From NCBI RefSeq assembly GCF_000612505.1, contig NZ_CP004078.1:5107001-5171000 (forward strand): 64,000 nucleotides of DNA. The letters are read 5' to 3'. Position 1 is the first letter of the stretch; the number at the start of each line of letters is the position of its first letter. This DNA comes from Paenibacillus sabinae T27 (GTDB taxonomy: Bacteria > Bacillota > Bacilli > Paenibacillales > Paenibacillaceae). This document shows positions 60,828 to 64,000 of the stretch, piece after piece. A model generated the notes under the pieces. That model searched no databases and was not told the DNA's origin. It was given only the letters and a program-made list of their open reading frames with translations. The position numbers were made by a program, and so were the translations under genes.

Positions 60828-61559
60828 ATGAGTCAGCAGAAGAGAATTCTCATTCCCTTGCCGTCACATGATTTTGATACCACTGAAGTCGTGGTGCCTT
60901 GGCATCGATGCAGGGAGGCGGGGATGCAAATCGTCTTTGCTACGCCGGATGGAAAACGCGCCTACACCGACCCTTATTTGCTGACAGGCGTAATCTTCGG
61001 TCAACTAGGCGCAGCCAAAGAAGTAGTGGAATTGTATCATCAGGAGCTCGAGCAGGACGACGCATTTTTGAACCCCCTGAATTATGAGCAGATCGAAGCC
61101 GAACAGTTCGACGGTCTGCTGCTGCCGGGAGGTCATGCCAAGGGGATGGTGCCCTATCTGGAGAGTAAGGTTTTGCAAGAGAAGGTTCTGCGTTTCTGGC
61201 AGCTGGAGCGGCCGGTCGGTGCGATCTGTCATGGAACCATCGTACTTGCCCGGACTATGGACCCGAGGAGCGGACGATCCATCGTATATGAGAAACGGAT
61301 GACAAGCCTGACCAAGCCGCTAGAACGCACCGCGTATTGGTTAACCGCTTGGGCGCGCGGCCGTTACTACCGGACCTACCCTGAATATGTGCAGGATGAA
61401 GTCACGCGAAATTTGCGGAGCAAGGCTAACTATGTAAAGGGACCTTCTTTCAACACCCCGTTTGTTGTCGAAGATGGACATTTGTTGACCGCGAGATGGC
61501 CCAAGGATGCGGAGTTGTTCGCGGAGACCTTTATACGGAAGGTGGATAAAAGCAGTTAA
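60828..61559 (+). CDS. DJ-1/PfpI family protein (Hsp31-like size)
   Basis: The 243-residue protein has an early acidic patch, LLLPGGHAKGM, and the nucleophile elbow AICHG with its Cys. It is longer than the 3479-3997 DJ-1 protein and closer to the Hsp31/glyoxalase III branch in length. Family members detoxify methylglyoxal or act as chaperones. GGGAGG precedes the ATG. It is divergent from glpP. Confidence 0.88.
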   Translation: MSQQKRILIPLPSHDFDTTEVVVPWHRCREAGMQIVFATPDGKRAYTDPYLLTGVIFGQLGAAKEVVELYHQELEQDDAFLNPLNYEQIEAEQFDGLLLPGGHAKGMVPYLESKVLQEKVLRFWQLERPVGAICHGTIVLARTMDPRSGRSIVYEKRMTSLTKPLERTAYWLTAWARGRYYRTYPEYVQDEVTRNLRSKANYVKGPSFNTPFVVEDGHLLTARWPKDAELFAETFIRKVDKSS

Positions 61560-61593
61560 CAACGGTTACCGGGAGGTTATGCAGGCATAACTA

Positions 61594-61617
61594 AAGGGCA
61601 TCCTTGTCGGATGCCCT
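61594..61617. terminator. intrinsic terminator
   Basis: GGGCATCC and GGATGCCC around TTGTC between the convergent DJ-1 and DUF6526 genes. T-tracts are weak on both sides. Confidence 0.55.
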
Positions 61618-61641
61618 GCGATCTGGGAAAGGAGCCGCTCC

Positions 61642-62082
61642 CTAGATTCTATAGTTGTCGGTTCTCCACTTCTGGATCGATTTTTTAATGGCATCGGGTG
61701 ACAGCTGATCTGCCGCCGCCTTCTTGCAAAGTGCAGGAAATTCCTCATCGGTGGCAAACCGCAAAGCTACGATTTGTTTTACACTAAGCCTCGGATCCAG
61801 CAGCGTTTGAGTCAATACATAGTGCCGGAGATTCTCTTCGGCTCGTATTGCCCGGTCCTGTGCTTTTAAAGGATAAGAGCGAACGACTAGAAAAATAACG
61901 ATGAACATGATAGAAATAATCAGAAAAAGGACGGCAGGAAATACTTGATTCCCCGCTTTCAATGATCTCGCCAGCTCTACTACAGCTGAAATGAACAAAC
62001 CTGCGGTCAAAAGGGTAAGCAAAACGTGAAAAAGAGGATGTATCCTGCGATGATTAGTATAGTTTTGAGATTGCTGACTCAT
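61642..62082 (-). CDS. DUF6526-type membrane protein
   Basis: The 146-residue protein has two membrane helices near the N terminus and the tail KAQDRAIRAEENLRHYVLT, IVALRFATDEEFPAL and IKKSIQKWRTDNYR, typical of DUF6526. No function is known. It follows the YjdM gene by 30 bases. Confidence 0.85.
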   Translation of the reverse strand: MSQQSQNYTNHRRIHPLFHVLLTLLTAGLFISAVVELARSLKAGNQVFPAVLFLIISIMFIVIFLVVRSYPLKAQDRAIRAEENLRHYVLTQTLLDPRLSVKQIVALRFATDEEFPALCKKAAADQLSPDAIKKSIQKWRTDNYRI

Positions 62083-62112
62083 TTCTCTCCCCCATTTTAA
62101 TGGTTATCTGCG

Positions 62113-62457
62113 TTATACCTTTTTGACAAATTCGGATTTCAAACTCATCGCCCCAAACCCGTCAATTTTGCAATCAATATCATGATCCCCATCAACTAAA
62201 CGTATATTTTTCACTTTTGTCCCTACTTTTAAAACGGATGAACTTCCTTTTACTTTAAGGTCTTTGATTATGGTCACTGTATCCCCATCGTTTAAAATAT
62301 TGCCGTTAGCATCTTTGATAATCCTTTGATCTTGAGCGGTCTCAGGTTCTGATTCTAAAGACCACTCATGAGCACATTCCGGGCAAACATAAAGACCTCT
62401 GTCTTCGTAGGTATATTCGGAATTACATTTTGGACAATTGGGCAAATTAGACAACAC
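62113..62457 (-). CDS. yjdM: YjdM (PhnA-like) zinc ribbon protein
   Basis: The 114-residue protein has an N-terminal zinc ribbon (CPKC, later CPEC) and the KOW-like C-terminal domain with [21 protein letters not shown], the full YjdM pattern. Once called PhnA by mistake, the family has no proven phosphonate role. It starts with GTG at 62457 behind GGAGG. It sits between the kinase and DUF6526 genes on the same strand. Confidence 0.9.
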   Translation of the reverse strand: MLSNLPNCPKCNSEYTYEDRGLYVCPECAHEWSLESEPETAQDQRIIKDANGNILNDGDTVTIIKDLKVKGSSSVLKVGTKVKNIRLVDGDHDIDCKIDGFGAMSLKSEFVKKV

Positions 62458-62518
62458 TACATTCCTCCATTCGTTACATCCATACTAACATAACCTACCA
62501 CTATGCTGTAAACGGCAT

Positions 62519-63757
62519 TTAAGTAGGGATGGTTATGACAAATGTTGTGCCTTTGCCTTTTTCACTGTCGACTTCAATATTTCCTTTGACCTTATGGATG
62601 GCGCTATAGGCCATGAGCATCCCAAGACCCGTCCCTTCAGCTTTCGTGGAATAGTAGGGTTTGCCGAGACGCGATATTTCTTCTTTGGTCATGCCGATTC
62701 CGGTGTCCTGGATACTGATCACGATGTTATGCTTCTTCTCTATTATATCGATGGACAGCGTGCCGCCGCCCTTCTCTTTCATCGCTTCGATCGCGTTCTT
62801 GTACAGGTTAATCAAACATTGCTGGATCTGGTTCCGGTCGTAGCTTTTATTTAACGAGTTATTGAAGTTATATTTGACCTCGACTTGATGGATCGTGGCA
62901 TATGGCAGGATTAAATTTTTGGTATACTCCGACTCCGCTCTCAGGTTGGAATAGACCATATTTTCGGACTGCGGCTTGGCAAAAGATAAATAATCGCTGA
63001 CGATTTGCTCCGCCCGATTAAGCTCCTGCAAAGATAATTCGATATAACCTTTTTCAACCGGTGTGAGGGTCTTCGATTTATTCAAAAGCTGCAGAAAACC
63101 GCCGGTAACGGTAAGTGGATTCCGGATTTCATGGGAAACGCTGGCCGCAAGCTCGCTGACGACATTTAGTCTCTCCGATTGCAAAAACCGGTCCCGATTC
63201 TTAATATTGGCAATGATCTGCTCGATCAGGAGCACAATGATGCACATCACCCCGACATGAGTCGTTACGGCATAGAAGGTGAGCGTCCAGAACGGCCAAT
63301 CGAGTGTACCCACAATCCAGCTTAAAATAGCGAGGTAAAATCCCATGGTAAGCACAGAAATTATGGTGGCGCTGACGATTCGGCTTTTCGGATCCAACTT
63401 CAAAAATTTGTTATTGAATAACGGTATCAGTGCAAAGATGGCCGTTGAATAAAGGAACGAAGGAATCGTCCCGCTGCCTCCTACATAGAACCGGTAAATA
63501 TTTAACACGATATAGAGCGGGAGAACATTCTTGTATCCTCCGTAAAGGGCCACGATAATAAACGGGATATATCTTAAATCAAAAATAAAGCCCATTTCCA
63601 GCTTGATAGGTTTGGCAATACAAAGAATCATTGTGACGGCCGATAGCAAAATGAGCATTTTTCGATTATAGGAATGGGTCCGGTTTTCGAAAAAAATCAG
63701 AACGAATAGAACAGGTAAGAGTAAAAACAGGAAATTGAGCAGTAAAGTTTCTAACAA
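62519..63757 (-). CDS. KinB-like sensor histidine kinase
   Basis: The 412-residue kinase has six or so membrane segments of the 5TMR type, a HisKA dimerisation domain (VSHEIRNPL, the phospho-His), and an ATPase domain (NLYKNAIEAM, IQDTGIGMTKEEI). This is the layout of KinB, which phosphorylates Spo0F at the start of sporulation. I start at a TTG (63755-63757) nine bases after AAAGGA, since it matches the KinB N terminus better than the upstream GTG. Confidence 0.87.
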   Translation of the reverse strand: MLETLLLNFLFLLLPVLFVLIFFENRTHSYNRKMLILLSAVTMILCIAKPIKLEMGFIFDLRYIPFIIVALYGGYKNVLPLYIVLNIYRFYVGGSGTIPSFLYSTAIFALIPLFNNKFLKLDPKSRIVSATIISVLTMGFYLAILSWIVGTLDWPFWTLTFYAVTTHVGVMCIIVLLIEQIIANIKNRDRFLQSERLNVVSELAASVSHEIRNPLTVTGGFLQLLNKSKTLTPVEKGYIELSLQELNRAEQIVSDYLSFAKPQSENMVYSNLRAESEYTKNLILPYATIHQVEVKYNFNNSLNKSYDRNQIQQCLINLYKNAIEAMKEKGGGTLSIDIIEKKHNIVISIQDTGIGMTKEEISRLGKPYYSTKAEGTGLGMLMAYSAIHKVKGNIEVDSEKGKGTTFVITIPT

Positions 63758-63852
63758 GGCATGACTTCCTTTCGGCCTCACTTAACTAATCCAATGAACA
63801 GGTTAATTTAATTATAAATAAAGATGAACGCGGATTCGATTGAAATTTGGCG

Positions 63853-63858
63853 TATAAT
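63853..63858 (+). promoter_or_regulatory. probable -10 box before the IF-3 gene
   Basis: TATAAT 37 bases before the GTG start. A clear -35 box at the right distance is not obvious. Confidence 0.4.
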
Positions 63859-63894
63859 GATAATATTAATCATCATTCTTGGGAGGCTTCGTAC

Positions 63895-64000
63895 GTGCCA
63901 GTACTCATTAACGAACAAATCAAGGCATCCGAGGTGGTGCTGACCGGGCTTAATGGAGAGAATTTAGGGATCGTCTCCAGAGAAAAAGCGCTGGCCATGG
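63895..64000 (+). CDS. infC: translation initiation factor IF-3, N terminus (cut by window end)
   Basis: The 35 visible residues include LINEQIKASEVVLTG and GENLGIVSREKALAM, which line up with the IF-3 N-terminal domain. GGGAGGC stands before a GTG start. The rest lies outside the window. IF-3 genes usually precede rpmI and rplT, which cannot be checked here; a diverged second copy remains possible. Confidence 0.75.
   Translation, partial: MPVLINEQIKASEVVLTGLNGENLGIVSREKALAM

Overview
The window looks like chromosomal DNA of an endospore-forming member of the Bacillota, most likely Paenibacillus or a close relative. Reasons: strong AGGAGG-type ribosome binding sites, frequent GTG and TTG starts, a GerA-type germinant receptor operon plus a lone GerAB paralog, a KinB-like sporulation kinase, YesM/YesN-type two-component genes and moderate GC. 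I saw no rRNA, tRNA, CRISPR array, intact insertion sequence or phage genes. The last 106 bases appear to be the start of translation initiation factor IF-3.

Layout. 0.3-4.6 kb: permease, EcsC protein, small helical protein, DJ-1/PfpI protein and HxlR regulator. 4.6-5.86 kb: no gene; a G/T-rich degenerate repeat tract and two long direct repeats. 5.86-8.45 kb: a three-gene run of a tetraether-synthase-like radical SAM protein, a diverged Lgt paralog and a B-box membrane protein. 8.6-10.6 kb: GH97 glycosidase. 10.8-14.3 kb: ECF sigma factor, membrane protein and ABC exporter. 14.4-23.8 kb: a debris zone, then small redox or NAD-binding enzymes next to MarR, HxlR, TetR or ArsR regulators. 24-30.4 kb: an Afu/Fbp-type ABC importer with its two-component system. 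30.7-38.6 kb: MmyB-type regulator with MFS and quinone reductase genes, a decayed DHFR-like gene, and a GntR locus with DMT transporter, PLP lyase and amino acid permease. 38.7-44.1 kb: germination genes. 44.1-44.8 kb: two copies of a structured intergenic repeat that also occurs at 16.9 kb. 44.8-53.6 kb: assorted metabolic genes. 53.8-60.7 kb: a GlpP-headed operon with phosphodiesterase, HAD phosphatase and PotABCD-like importer. 60.8-64 kb: second DJ-1 protein, DUF6526, YjdM, KinB-like kinase and the IF-3 start.

How genes work together. Three regulator-enzyme modules carry matching palindromes beside both regulator and target (MarR at 16.3 kb, TetR at 21.2-22.9 kb, MarR at 48.7-49.2 kb), and an AT-rich site recurs around the GntR locus. 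The PotABCD-like operon has a strong intrinsic terminator between glpP and the phosphodiesterase, which fits GlpP antitermination by glycerol-3-phosphate and suggests import and breakdown of glycerophosphodiesters. The Afu-type importer lacks the Tyr-Tyr iron ligands and sits beside a YesMN-type pair, which suits phosphorylated sugars better than iron.

Most novel-looking items: the structured repeat family, whose paired stems change in a compensatory way between copies and which each time lies just before an intrinsic terminator; the radical SAM, Lgt-paralog and B-box cassette; and the GlpP-controlled phosphodiester operon. All functions are read from sequence and remembered family features; no database search was run.
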